The notes under the pieces are model-generated. The model did not search any database and was not told the DNA's origin. It worked only from the letters and a program-made list of their open reading frames with translations. 64,000 bases of DNA from Candidatus Rifleibacteriota bacterium. Its GTDB lineage: Bacteria; Riflebacteria; Ozemobacteria; Ozemobacterales; Ozemobacteraceae. Location: NCBI GenBank assembly GCA_029560455.1, contig JAKQKW010000425.1:1-64000 (forward strand). Reading direction: 5' to 3'. Of the stretch, positions 16,412-24,949 are shown one piece after another. The position numbers and the translations under genes were made by a program. Positions within the stretch are counted from its first letter, which is position 1; each line of letters begins with the position of its first letter.

Positions 16412-17583
16412 TTTCGTTTTCGCAGGCGGCGTTTAAGCCCGCGCATTCTTAAGCCCAGTGAGAGCAGCGGGCTTGATTTCATTTCGATGGCTTCGACCGG
16501 GCAGACTTCCATACAGCAGAAGCACGAAATACATTTCTGGCGGTCGAATTCGGCGCCGGTCGCCGCAATGGTTATGGCATCGGCGGGGCAAATCTTCTGA
16601 CATCGCCCGCATTTGATGCAGGTGTCAGGCAGAAGAACCGGGCCGGCCCAGAGAAACCGCCGCATAAAATTGATGATAAAGTCGGGTATCAGCGAGATTG
16701 GCGGGGTTCCGGGCACCTGGTAATCTTTTACGACTGCCGCTTCGGGCGGGCAACCGACAAATTCTATCTCTTCGATAGTTTTCGGGCCCCAGTTGAGCTG
16801 AGCGCAGCGTCGCAGCGTCGGCACCGTTGTCGGGTCGAGCCCGACCAGCCGGCAGAAACCGAGATCGACGGTTACCGGCGACGTTGCGGCCAGCAGTATT
16901 TCGCTTTTGACTACCCGGCCCCCGGCCGGGCCCTGGCCATCCATGCCCTCGATGCCATCCATGATGTTAAGATTTACCGGAATCTGATGGCCGAGATCGG
17001 CGATGAAATCAGAAAATTCTTCAACCCGCGGAAAGACCTTGTGCCACTGTGCTTTTGACAGGCCGGGAATCAACCCGAAAAGATTTTTAACCGCGCCGGT
17101 GATGCGGGTCAGATTGTGGGTTTTCATTTTTGACAGATTGATGACCACATCTGCAAGAAAAAGCGTTTTGACCAGGTGAACGGTGATTTCGCGGCCGTTT
17201 GAAAAGAATTTAACCGGTACTTTCGCGTCAGTCTCAAAACTGGTCAGCTGCGAGCCACTGTTGCGGGCCGCAGCGGCGAAACCGGTTTTTTCCCAGAATT
17301 CTTCGGTGCGTCCAAATACTGCCGGTGGACTGTCGCCGATAAAGACGGTTGCGCCGGCCTCGTGGCAGAGGCGGGCCACCGCCTCGATGACGGCAGGGTG
17401 GGTGGTTGCGGCCCGTTCAGGTTCTTTGCAGGTCAGCATATTCGGCTTGATCAGCACTTTATTGCCTGATCTGACGAAGGCAGTGATACCGCCAAGCGGC
17501 TCAAGAAGTTTGATGATCGCCTCTTTTACCGCTGTCTGTTCGTAAGACGAGCATTTCTGAATCGAGAGAGTTTTTTCAGACAT
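16408..17583 (-). CDS. DUF362 protein with two 4Fe-4S ferredoxin clusters
   Basis: A 391-residue protein. Residues about 10-290 are a DUF362 domain (VLIKPNMLTCKEPERAATTHP, then INLSKMKTHNLTRITGAVKNLFGL). The C-terminal part is a bacterial-type diferredoxin with CIKCGRCQKICP (322-333) and CISCFCCMEVCP (351-362), followed by a very basic tail (RMRGLKRRLRKRK). DUF362 is of unknown function, and some members are annotated as iron-sulfur or uroporphyrin-like proteins. Its place between an exported unknown and an LPS acyltransferase, overlapping the latter by 4 bp, is striking because no redox step is expected in LPS assembly. Confidence 0.88.
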   Translation of the reverse strand: MSEKTLSIQKCSSYEQTAVKEAIIKLLEPLGGITAFVRSGNKVLIKPNMLTCKEPERAATTHPAVIEAVARLCHEAGATVFIGDSPPAVFGRTEEFWEKTGFAAAARNSGSQLTSFETDAKVPVKFFSNGREITVHLVKTLFLADVVINLSKMKTHNLTRITGAVKNLFGLIPGLSKAQWHKVFPRVEEFSDFIADLGHQIPVNLNIMDGIEGMDGQGPAGGRVVKSEILLAATSPVTVDLGFCRLVGLDPTTVPTLRRCAQLNWGPKTIEEIEFVGCPPEAAVVKDYQVPGTPPISLIPDFIINFMRRFLWAGPVLLPDTCIKCGRCQKICPADAITIAATGAEFDRQKCISCFCCMEVCPVEAIEMKSSPLLSLGLRMRGLKRRLRKRK

Positions 17584-17586
17584 GGC

Positions 17587-18594
17587 TTAATCCCCCGGCT
17601 TCTGTTGCACAACCGGGTGGTTGAGCAGGTGTTCGCGTGCCAGCGGTGGCGGCATCGGGCCTGAGCCTTCCTGTGGTTCTGAAGGCAGGGCCTTGATGAG
17701 CGGAAAGTCAGCGTAAGGCCGGCGTTGCAGGATCTGCCGCGGCCATGGCGTGACTTCGAGGCCTTCTTCGCGCTCGATGAGAATGCACTGGTTCAGATAG
17801 AGAATCTTAACCAGCATCTGTGCGAACGGAATATGGCGGAACGAAGCGTAAACCGGAAAGTGCAGATCGCGCGGGAACTGGATCGGCACTTTGCCGCCGA
17901 GTGAAATTTTGCGCAGAATGAACTGAATGTCGTCACCACGCGAGATAATTATCCCTGGTTTGTTAAGGCCGGGGTAGCGCAGCGACAGGCGCTCTGGCAC
18001 GCAAAGCTTCATGCGTTCGAGCACTTCGGTCCATTCTTCTCCGGATGGTTGAACCGGCAGCACCATCAGGATCGGCCCGGCAAAGGCAAAACGATGATGG
18101 GGTGGCAGAATTTTTTTCAGCAGTTTCTGGACTGTGTCGCCATGATTGCCCGGAACAACCGCGCCGCCGGCCTGAAAATGCATGATGGCCTGGTAGCCGA
18201 AGCCGTGGGCGAGAAGTTCGATTGCTTCCCAGAGCGCGATCGGGTGTCCGTAAAAAGACCAGTCCTTGTGAAACTTCGCTTTTTGTGGGGCATTTAGATA
18301 TATCTCGGCAAAGCTGCGCGTCGAAGTGCGCTTGAATAAAACGCTTTCACGCCTGATTTCATCGACATACCATTCGTCATCGAGTCTTGTCTGAGGCAGA
18401 GCGTGAAACCGCTGCGAATTGTGATAAATCAGGGCGCGCGGGTTCTCTTTTGTGTAAAGAATCGCTCTGATTCTAGGCTCATCGCCCTTAAGAACGGCAT
18501 ACTGTGCTCTGGCCGGTAAAACCGCCAGAGCAATCAGAAGCAGCGCCAGCAGAATGACTGACGCCAGGCTTTTTTGCCGTTTACAGAAGGCCAT
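17587..18594 (-). CDS. Exported protein with possible secretin-N/PilP-like domains
   Basis: A 335-residue protein with a clear signal peptide (SLASVILLALLLIALAVLPARA, cleavage about residue 30). The segment after it (IRAILYTKENPRALIYHNSQ...VDEIRRESVLFKR) resembles PilP/GspC-type beta domains. Two later segments, HPIALWEAIELLAHGFGYQ and FRHIPFAQMLVKILYLNQC, look like the short alpha/beta secretin (STN) repeat. These are pattern impressions, not firm assignments. It overlaps asd by 14 bp upstream and precedes the DUF362 gene by 4 bp. A periplasmic role is inferred. Confidence 0.72.
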   Translation of the reverse strand: MAFCKRQKSLASVILLALLLIALAVLPARAQYAVLKGDEPRIRAILYTKENPRALIYHNSQRFHALPQTRLDDEWYVDEIRRESVLFKRTSTRSFAEIYLNAPQKAKFHKDWSFYGHPIALWEAIELLAHGFGYQAIMHFQAGGAVVPGNHGDTVQKLLKKILPPHHRFAFAGPILMVLPVQPSGEEWTEVLERMKLCVPERLSLRYPGLNKPGIIISRGDDIQFILRKISLGGKVPIQFPRDLHFPVYASFRHIPFAQMLVKILYLNQCILIEREEGLEVTPWPRQILQRRPYADFPLIKALPSEPQEGSGPMPPPLAREHLLNHPVVQQKPGD

Positions 18595-19591
18595 GCTTTG
18601 CCATTTCGGTGTAAATTTTTACGGCATTGGTGGCGGCTCCGCGGCGAAGATTATCGGCGACGATCCACATGTTGAAACCGTTGTCTACCGAGGGGTCGAC
18701 GCGCAGGCGGCCGACGAAAACCTCGTCTTTATCTTCACAGGCAAGCGGAGTCGGGTAAACCGACTTTGCCGGGTCGTCGACAAGAACCACGTCTTCAGCC
18801 TTGCTGAGAATGTCTCTTACTTCGGCAAGCTGCATCGGGCGGGTGAGTTCAATGTTAACCGCCTCGCTGTGACAATACATGACCGGCACCCGCACTGTGG
18901 TCGGGCAGACTCTGATGTCAGATTCAAGAATTTTGCAGGTTTCGCGCACCATTTTTTCTTCTTCTCGATACAGGCCTGAATCCAGCAGCACGTCAATCTG
19001 AGGAATCAGGTTGAAAGCGATGGGGTGCGGATAAACGCCGGTCGGAACTTCTTTGCCGGCGAGCATGGCTTCGCTCTGTCGTTTGAGAATATCGATCGCT
19101 TCGAGACCGGTGCCCGAAACCGACTGATAAGTAGCGACGACAATGCGTCTGATCGGGTTAATGCGGTGAATCGGCGCCAGAGCGACGATCATCTGAATAG
19201 TAGAGCAGTTCGGGTTTGCGATCAGGCCTTTGTGATTTTTCAGTGCATGAAAATTTGCTTCTGGCACGATCAATGGAACATCTGGGTTCATGCGGTGGGC
19301 GTTGGTGTTGTCGATGACAACGGCCCCGGCTTCGACTGCTTTGGGGCAGTATTTAACGCTTACTTCGGTGCCGGCAGAGAAAAATACGACATCGAGCCCT
19401 TTAAAGTTGCTGTTTGCCAGGTCTTCGACGATGATATCGCGGCCGCGAAACGTGATCTTCTGACCGGCACTGCGTTCTGAGGCAAAAAGTCTGATGCTCT
19501 TGATTTCTTTAAGGCGTTCATCGAGAACTTTGAGAATTTTAAGGCCTACGGCCCCGGTTGCGCCAACGATTCCGATATTGTGACCGCTCAT
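18581..19591 (-). CDS. asd: Aspartate-semialdehyde dehydrogenase
   Basis: Asd reduces aspartyl phosphate to aspartate semialdehyde, the branch point to lysine/diaminopimelate, threonine and methionine. The 336-residue protein has the NADP Rossmann loop GATGAVG at 10-16, the nucleophile C129 in NPNCSTIQM, and VSGTGLEAIDIL and VPVMYCHSEAVNIEL near the active-site histidine. Diaminopimelate supply links it to peptidoglycan, which fits the envelope genes it is overlapped by on both sides. Confidence 0.96.
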   Translation of the reverse strand: MSGHNIGIVGATGAVGLKILKVLDERLKEIKSIRLFASERSAGQKITFRGRDIIVEDLANSNFKGLDVVFFSAGTEVSVKYCPKAVEAGAVVIDNTNAHRMNPDVPLIVPEANFHALKNHKGLIANPNCSTIQMIVALAPIHRINPIRRIVVATYQSVSGTGLEAIDILKRQSEAMLAGKEVPTGVYPHPIAFNLIPQIDVLLDSGLYREEEKMVRETCKILESDIRVCPTTVRVPVMYCHSEAVNIELTRPMQLAEVRDILSKAEDVVLVDDPAKSVYPTPLACEDKDEVFVGRLRVDPSVDNGFNMWIVADNLRRGAATNAVKIYTEMAKHGLL

Positions 19592-20364
19592 TCTTCGTCT
19601 TTCTCCTGTTTCTGTTGCTCGGCTTGTTTCATTTCCTTGTAAAACGACTTGATCCGGCCCGGTTTATATTGCCTGGCCTTGATCAATTCTTCTTCAGTTG
19701 GTTCGCGGTCATGATCGACCGCCTGTGGCTCAGATTCTACGGCTTTGGTTGCTTTTGTCGGGGCTTTAAACGGCAGGGGTGCCGCCTTGTGACTGCCTGG
19801 AAACAGCAGTTTTTTGATTTCGATGGCGCGGTCAAACTGCGCTGAAGAGAGGCTGGCAACCGGGATTTTCGCGTTTGGGTCGCCACTCTGGCTTAGCAGT
19901 TTTATCAGCTCTTCGCTGAGCGCTATTTTTTGCGCCAGACCGCCGATGCCGGCAAGCAGCTGCTGCCTTTCGTTGTCGCCTGGGCCAGCTGCGAGAAGAG
20001 TTTCGAGCCGGCTTTTTTCACTTTTCAGCTGGTCGATGTTCTTAACCGAGGCTGAATATGAATTTTCGAGTTCGCCCTCTGCAGCGGCGCGTTTTTCGAA
20101 TTCAGCTTTGATCGCTTTTTCGCGTAATTTGCTGAAATCTGGCAGTTTGGGCTTGCCAAACGCGGCGCCCGGGCCCTTTGAATTTGTTGAAGGCTGGCCG
20201 GTGGCCGGATCGATGGGTGCGGTCGGTTCGTTGAAGCTATTTTGTGCCGCAGGTTTTCGCAATTCCACCTCTTCCATCCATGATGGAAACTTCTGCGGAT
20301 CAGCAAAAATCTGACCGGCAGACAGAAGCAAAAACGCTGTCAGGTAAAGGTAATTTTTCAACAT
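19588..20364 (-). CDS. Exported coiled-coil protein of unknown function
   Basis: A 258-residue protein with a signal peptide (NYLYLTAFLLLSAGQIFA, cleavage near residue 21), a Pro/Ala/Thr-rich stretch about 35-70, then a strongly helical region about 75-165 rich in Lys/Glu/Leu (KNIDQLKSEKSRLETLLAAG) and a charged Lys/Glu-rich tail. I do not recognise a family. It is the first gene of the ten-gene operon, and its stop overlaps the asd start by four bases. A role in the periplasm next to other envelope proteins is inferred from the signal peptide. Confidence 0.78.
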   Translation of the reverse strand: MLKNYLYLTAFLLLSAGQIFADPQKFPSWMEEVELRKPAAQNSFNEPTAPIDPATGQPSTNSKGPGAAFGKPKLPDFSKLREKAIKAEFEKRAAAEGELENSYSASVKNIDQLKSEKSRLETLLAAGPGDNERQQLLAGIGGLAQKIALSEELIKLLSQSGDPNAKIPVASLSSAQFDRAIEIKKLLFPGSHKAAPLPFKAPTKATKAVESEPQAVDHDREPTEEELIKARQYKPGRIKSFYKEMKQAEQQKQEKDEE

Positions 20365-20370
20365 GACAGA

Positions 20371-20400
20371 TTTGTACCATAAAGCCTGTCATAAATGCAA
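20371..20400 (-). promoter_or_regulatory. Candidate promoter of the asd-LPS-arfB operon
   Basis: On the minus strand TTGCAT (complement of 20395-20400), an 18-bp spacer and TACAAA (complement of 20371-20376). It is the best pair in the 190-bp intergenic region. The start point would lie at or just before the 20364 ATG, so the transcript could have almost no leader, which lowers confidence. Confidence 0.35.
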
Positions 20401-20554
20401 AGCACGCCGCTATTTTTCGTGCGGTGACTTTCTGAAATTTGAATAAAAGCCTTATCTTAATGCAGATGTCAGTAAAAACTGCCTCTGATGCTGATGTACA
20501 AGATGCTTGCGAAAAGAATAGAAAAGATTATGCTTATTATTGAGGCAAGCAAGA

Positions 20555-21001
20555 ATGAAAAAACGAAAGTTCCCTGAACAGGTGTTTTTCAGATTCAAAA
20601 ACCCCTGCTATTTGAGAGCGATCAGAGACAACACCGAGATAATTGCCCGCCGTATGGGCTTTGACGAAGACCAGGTATTTGAACTCGCCATGATTGTCGA
20701 TGAGGCCTATGCAAATGCGGTCGAGCATGGCAGCAGAATGGCAGGCGCGGCAGAACTCGAAGTCGAGTTTCTGATTTTTAAAGACAGGCTCGAAGTCTGT
20801 GTCAGAGATACAGGCTGCGGGTTCGATACCTCATGCGTAAAAATCCCGGCGAATCTGCGTTGCCTGAATTCAACCCGCGGCCGCGGGCTCGGCCTGATCA
20901 GCATATTTTCTGACAGCTACGAACTGACCTCAACTCCGGGTTCAGGTACTGTGCTGCGTCTGATCAAATATCTTTGCGCCCAGCGCGAATTCGTTGCCTG
21001 A
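20555..21001 (+). CDS. RsbW/SpoIIAB-like anti-sigma serine kinase (HATPase_c)
   Basis: A 148-residue single-domain GHKL ATPase. I use the ATG at 20555, with GAGG nine bases upstream, over an ATG at 20540 that overlaps that site. The N box (MIVDEAYANAVEHG), G1 (VRDTGCGFD) and G2 (RGRGLGLISIFSDS) are all present, as in RsbW-type kinases that bind or phosphorylate an anti-anti-sigma factor or sigma factor. No STAS partner or sigma gene is adjacent, so its partner is unknown. It stands alone between two minus-strand operons and converges with the AAA+ gene, whose stop is only two bases away. Confidence 0.85.
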   Translation: MKKRKFPEQVFFRFKNPCYLRAIRDNTEIIARRMGFDEDQVFELAMIVDEAYANAVEHGSRMAGAAELEVEFLIFKDRLEVCVRDTGCGFDTSCVKIPANLRCLNSTRGRGLGLISIFSDSYELTSTPGSGTVLRLIKYLCAQREFVA

Positions 21002-21002
21002 A

Positions 21003-22799
21003 TTATTCGCTCATCTCGAGCTTCAGCTCATCCATGCGTCTTTTTATATCGTCTGTTTCAAGCTTTGAGAATTTTTCGGGCAAAAATCTCTGATCGGTGC
21101 ATTCAACCACCGCTGCCAGATCCATATACTCGAGGCGCGCCGAATGGGCCATCGGCCTGTATGACTTCATCGCTTCGCTGATAAAATGCCCGACGGGTTT
21201 GCGGTCGGGTGCGTCTTCTTCCTGCAGTTCAAACATGCGCGAAGCCATGATCAGAATGCCTTCCATCTCGTTGCCGCCAATGTCGAGCGTATCCGGGAAT
21301 TCCGGGATATCGCCATCTTCAAGCTTGACTTTATTTTTACGGGCCAGCGATTTGAAGAGTGCCTGCTTGTCTTCGAGAGTCTGCGGAGCAAACAGAGGCA
21401 TGTGCACATCGAGACGCCCGACACGTTTAAGGTCTACTTCGAGCAGATCGGGGCGCGATGTCGCAAATATCCAGAAAATGCGGCCGCGATTGCGGGTATC
21501 AGCCATTTCTCTGGCCAGCATTGCATAGATTCTCCCGGAAACACCCGAGTCGCCTGAGTTGCCGTCGCGTTTGCCGGCGACCTGATCGGCTTCGTCGATA
21601 AAAACGATGACCTGGCCCATAGCGTGCAGAATTTTAAAAATTGCTTCGAGGTTACCTTCGGTTGCACCGACCCATTTATCGCGGAAATTTTTGAGTTCGA
21701 CGCAGGGAACCCCGGCCTCGCCGGCAAAGCATTCGACCAGATAGGTTTTACCAGTGCCAATGCGCCCTGTGATCAGATACCCCATTGGCAGGGCTTTGAT
21801 CTTGCCGCGTTTCATCAATGAGGCATCCTGGCGCAGCCAGGCTTTGGCTTCTTTGTGACCGGCCACATCTTCGAGGCTGCGCGTTGATTCGACGAACACT
21901 ATGCGGCCACCGGCCGACTTTTCGATCATTTCTTTTTTAACTTCGCGCAGGTATTCCATGCTGATGCGGCGGTTGTTTTTGATCGCCCGCTCGATGAGAT
22001 TCTGCACGTCGATGCACGAAAGCCCTTCAAGTTTCTGGGCAAGCGAGGCGCGGTCGACGTCACAGATTGTGGCAAAGTCGGCAATCGAAGAGGTTATTGC
22101 CTGCACAAAATTCAGAACTGTCTCTGAATCGGGCAGGCTGATCTGAATTTTTGCCGAACGCGGGTTTTCGACCAGCTGCCGGTTTACATCATTCAGATTT
22201 TCGGCAATCAGACAGGTGCTGACATAGGCACTGTTGATATTCGGGTCAGACGCCCAGTCGAGCACGCGAATCAGAGTTTCGACCGATTCGGCGCTGGTAT
22301 AGGCGATTTCGGCCCGCGGCAGCAGATACTGCGCGTAGTCGATAATGACGGCGATACGCATCGGGTTCGCGACCGCCTTGCCACTTTTGTCAGAGGTCAT
22401 GCGCACCAGGCCATGTCTGATAAAGCGGTCGATCAGTGCCAGCGCCTTTTTAGGCTCTTTGGGCAGTGAATTGGCCGAATCGGCAGTTATATCACCACCG
22501 GCGCTGGTAGCGAAACCTGTGCGGTGAAAACTGTCGTAGGCTTTGAGAAAATTGAAAAAAAGTTCGCCGCCCTTGCTGGCTCTGATCCCGTGCCCGCGGT
22601 CATAGGTCAGAACAACTTCAAATGGCGCAAACATGATGCGCGTGAGAAAGTCTTTTAGCGAAAGGCATTGAAGAGCCTGATTGCCCTCACCGGCGTAAGT
22701 TACCCAGTCGTCAATGTTTCCGTAGAGCAAAAACTGGCTGATTGAACCGCTTTTGAAAATTTCGGACATTTCGCTGGCCCATTTGGGGTAACTTGCCAT
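21003..22799 (-). CDS. Two-domain AAA+ ATPase (degenerate N-terminal domain, active C-terminal domain)
   Basis: A 598-residue protein. The C-terminal AAA+ module has Walker A GRIGTGKT (345-352), Walker B VIVFIDEAD (397-405), a sensor-1 region ATSRP (446-450, Ser where Asn is usual) and arginines in LKRVGRLD (457-464), as in FtsH/Vps4-like classical AAA enzymes. The N-terminal 300 residues look like a decayed P-loop domain: IAVIIDYAQ (149-157) resembles a Walker B strand but no Walker A is visible. This layout recalls Ycf46-type proteins. No protease or transmembrane segment is present. It is the last gene of the PspA/SBP-OmpA/ABC operon, 12 bp after the coiled-coil gene, with AAAGGA as ribosome-binding site. 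Remodelling of PspA or the transporter is inference. Confidence 0.88.
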   Translation of the reverse strand: MASYPKWASEMSEIFKSGSISQFLLYGNIDDWVTYAGEGNQALQCLSLKDFLTRIMFAPFEVVLTYDRGHGIRASKGGELFFNFLKAYDSFHRTGFATSAGGDITADSANSLPKEPKKALALIDRFIRHGLVRMTSDKSGKAVANPMRIAVIIDYAQYLLPRAEIAYTSAESVETLIRVLDWASDPNINSAYVSTCLIAENLNDVNRQLVENPRSAKIQISLPDSETVLNFVQAITSSIADFATICDVDRASLAQKLEGLSCIDVQNLIERAIKNNRRISMEYLREVKKEMIEKSAGGRIVFVESTRSLEDVAGHKEAKAWLRQDASLMKRGKIKALPMGYLITGRIGTGKTYLVECFAGEAGVPCVELKNFRDKWVGATEGNLEAIFKILHAMGQVIVFIDEADQVAGKRDGNSGDSGVSGRIYAMLAREMADTRNRGRIFWIFATSRPDLLEVDLKRVGRLDVHMPLFAPQTLEDKQALFKSLARKNKVKLEDGDIPEFPDTLDIGGNEMEGILIMASRMFELQEEDAPDRKPVGHFISEAMKSYRPMAHSARLEYMDLAAVVECTDQRFLPEKFSKLETDDIKRRMDELKLEMSE

Positions 22800-22811
22800 G
22801 ATGTTTTTCCT

Positions 22812-23699
22812 TTACTCAGTTTCTCTTGTCGGCGGGGGAATAACAGGCTCGCTGTCGCTTTCGAAGACCGGTTCATCGATCGGCGGCCCGCTGAGTTTGC
22901 GCAGAAAGTCTGTATGGGTGTTGATCCAGTTCTGGGTCTCGCCGAGAGTGTTGTTGATATGATCGATGTTGGCGCTGAAGGCTTCGGGGCTGCTGTCGAG
23001 AGCGATACCTTCGCGCACCATCTGCAGCTGACTTTCGATGCGCTGCAGTTCCATTTCAACAAGCATTTCGTTTTCTTTGGCGGCTGAGAGATTATCAAGA
23101 CGTTTTTTATGAATTTCGATGTTGCCCTGCAGTGACTTGGCAAGCGCCGGGCTGATATCATCGGTCATCTGCTGTTCAAGCTTCTTGATTTCACTTTTGA
23201 TTTCGTTGGCTTTGGTGCGGTGCAGACTTTCTTCAATAAGCTGCTTGGTTTTAAGCAGTTTGAGAAAGATCGACGGCAGCTGGTTGAGTGTGGCCTGCTT
23301 GCTGGTGTTCATGAACCCCGAGCCATCGTCAGTGTTCCAGTTCATCAGTTTGTTGATTTCGGCAAGGCTTGCATTCAGACGCTTCAGGCGTGAATGATTT
23401 TCGGGGGTAAGGCTGGCGATAACCTCGTTCATCTTGCTGGAACGGGACTGTTGAATCTCGGCCAGCTGCTTGCCTTCGACGAATTTCTGAAATCGCGGGT
23501 TTGAAGACAGATACCAGAGATACACGAATTCGAGGGCCAGACCGAGAAACCAGAAACCCGGGTTACTGAACCCGAGAATGAACGAGCCGAGAATGAAAAG
23601 CTTGTTGACCGGTATTTCGCCCATGCCTTTGATGACGAGGCCGGCATTGAAGGCCTCGCTGAGATAGTCAGAATAACCGGGCTTGCGATAGGGTGCCAT
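22812..23699 (-). CDS. Membrane-anchored coiled-coil protein
   Basis: A 295-residue protein of unknown family. Two hydrophobic helices lie near the N-terminus, about 32-48 (KLFILGSFILGFSNPG) and 49-65 (FWFLGLALEFVYLWYL), forming a hairpin. A long cytoplasmic helical region follows, about 75-270, with predicted coiled coil (EIKSEIKKLEQQM, ENEMLVEMELQRIESQLQM). The tail is acidic and proline-rich. Its ATG shares a base with the stop codon of the ABC ATPase gene (TAATG), so synthesis is coupled. Its coiled coil is reminiscent in composition of PspA, encoded in the same operon; whether they interact is unknown. Confidence 0.82.
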   Translation of the reverse strand: MAPYRKPGYSDYLSEAFNAGLVIKGMGEIPVNKLFILGSFILGFSNPGFWFLGLALEFVYLWYLSSNPRFQKFVEGKQLAEIQQSRSSKMNEVIASLTPENHSRLKRLNASLAEINKLMNWNTDDGSGFMNTSKQATLNQLPSIFLKLLKTKQLIEESLHRTKANEIKSEIKKLEQQMTDDISPALAKSLQGNIEIHKKRLDNLSAAKENEMLVEMELQRIESQLQMVREGIALDSSPEAFSANIDHINNTLGETQNWINTHTDFLRKLSGPPIDEPVFESDSEPVIPPPTRETE

Positions 23700-24949
23700 T
23701 ATGCTGAACCACCAATTCTAAGGAATTCGTCGGTAATCTCTTTGAGAAAATGATTGAACTTCGGGCTTTCCTGCACTTCAAGCGGTGTCATGCCATCGTA
23801 TTTGCCGATCAGGTCACGGGTTATGCCAATCTGACGTGCCAGCCGGCCGGGGTTGGCCTGAAACATAAAAATTCGGTCGCTCAGATAGACAGCTTCAGCC
23901 AGCGAGTGGGTGACGATAAATACTGTAGCTTCGACCTCGTGCCAGAGCGAGGTTATCAGTTCCTGCATTTCGATGCGTGTCGGCTCATCGAGGGCCGAAA
24001 ACGGTTCATCCATAAGAATGATGCGGGGCTTGAGAACAAGGGTGCGGGCGATGGCGACGCGTTGCTGCTGGCCACCCGAAAGCTGATACGGAAATTTGTC
24101 TTCGTGGCCCTTCATGCCGACCTTCGCGATCATTTCACGCGCCAGTTTTTCCATGACCTGATCTGAATAGCCGAGGCTTTCACGGTTGAGCTGCAGGCCG
24201 AACATCACGTTCTGCAACACAGTCAGATGCGGAAAAGAACTGTATTTCTGAAAAATCATGCCGCGGTCACGGCCGGGACCGGTAACCGGTTTGTTGCGCA
24301 CCAGAACCTCACCAAGACTGGGCGGCCCGACTTCCTGAAAACCCTGAATCAGATTGAGAACGGTTGACTTGCCACAGCCGGAGGGGCCAACCAGGGCAAT
24401 AAACTCGCCGATATCAGGCAGGTCTTCAATTTCGAAAGAAACATTTTTCAGAGCCATGAATTCGTTAGGCGTGCCCGGATTAAAAATTTTGGTTACATTT
24501 CTGAAAGTGACAATCGGTGGGTATTTGGGTTTGTGCAGATTGTCGACACAGCTTCCGGGTTCGCCGGCCTCGACCGGTTCTTCAATTGAGATATGCCCTT
24601 CGGCCGAAGAAACAGGCTTTGTCTGCTTATCTGCCGGTTCAACCGCTGCCGCCGGTGTTTCTGCAGCGCTGACAGGCGCCATGGCACCAGGAAAAGGAAA
24701 CTCTTCAGTTTTTGGCAGGGCTGCTGCCGGCTTCTGCCCGACAGGCTTTTCATTGCCGGCAGGTTTAACCGGCGATGTGGCTGTTTTTTCAGGTTGCTCG
24801 TCTGGGTCTGCTTTGCTGACTTTGGCTGGCACCTGGTTCTGAGCTTTCGTACGATCCGCTATCTGCGGCGCATCCGGTTCATCACCAAAGCGCACGAAGT
24901 AACCAGCGATTTTTCTGAACAATGAAGGTTTTTGTGGCTGGTTGCTCAT
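23699..24949 (-). CDS. ABC transporter ATP-binding protein (NitT/TauT type) with N-terminal tail
   Basis: A 416-residue ATPase. The ABC domain, about 146-400, has Walker A GPSGCGKS (188-195), the signature LSGGQQQR (290-297), Walker B IILMDEP (310-316) and the H-loop FIVTHSLAEAVYLSDR. It is most like SsuB/TauB/NrtD. Unusually, residues 1-145 are a low-complexity tail rich in Pro, Ala, Lys and Glu, preceded by a short helix (LFRKIAGYFVRFG) that could lie on the membrane. Nucleotide hydrolysis would drive the permease encoded just upstream, with which it shares an ATGA overlap. Confidence 0.92.
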   Translation of the reverse strand: MSNQPQKPSLFRKIAGYFVRFGDEPDAPQIADRTKAQNQVPAKVSKADPDEQPEKTATSPVKPAGNEKPVGQKPAAALPKTEEFPFPGAMAPVSAAETPAAAVEPADKQTKPVSSAEGHISIEEPVEAGEPGSCVDNLHKPKYPPIVTFRNVTKIFNPGTPNEFMALKNVSFEIEDLPDIGEFIALVGPSGCGKSTVLNLIQGFQEVGPPSLGEVLVRNKPVTGPGRDRGMIFQKYSSFPHLTVLQNVMFGLQLNRESLGYSDQVMEKLAREMIAKVGMKGHEDKFPYQLSGGQQQRVAIARTLVLKPRIILMDEPFSALDEPTRIEMQELITSLWHEVEATVFIVTHSLAEAVYLSDRIFMFQANPGRLARQIGITRDLIGKYDGMTPLEVQESPKFNHFLKEITDEFLRIGGSA

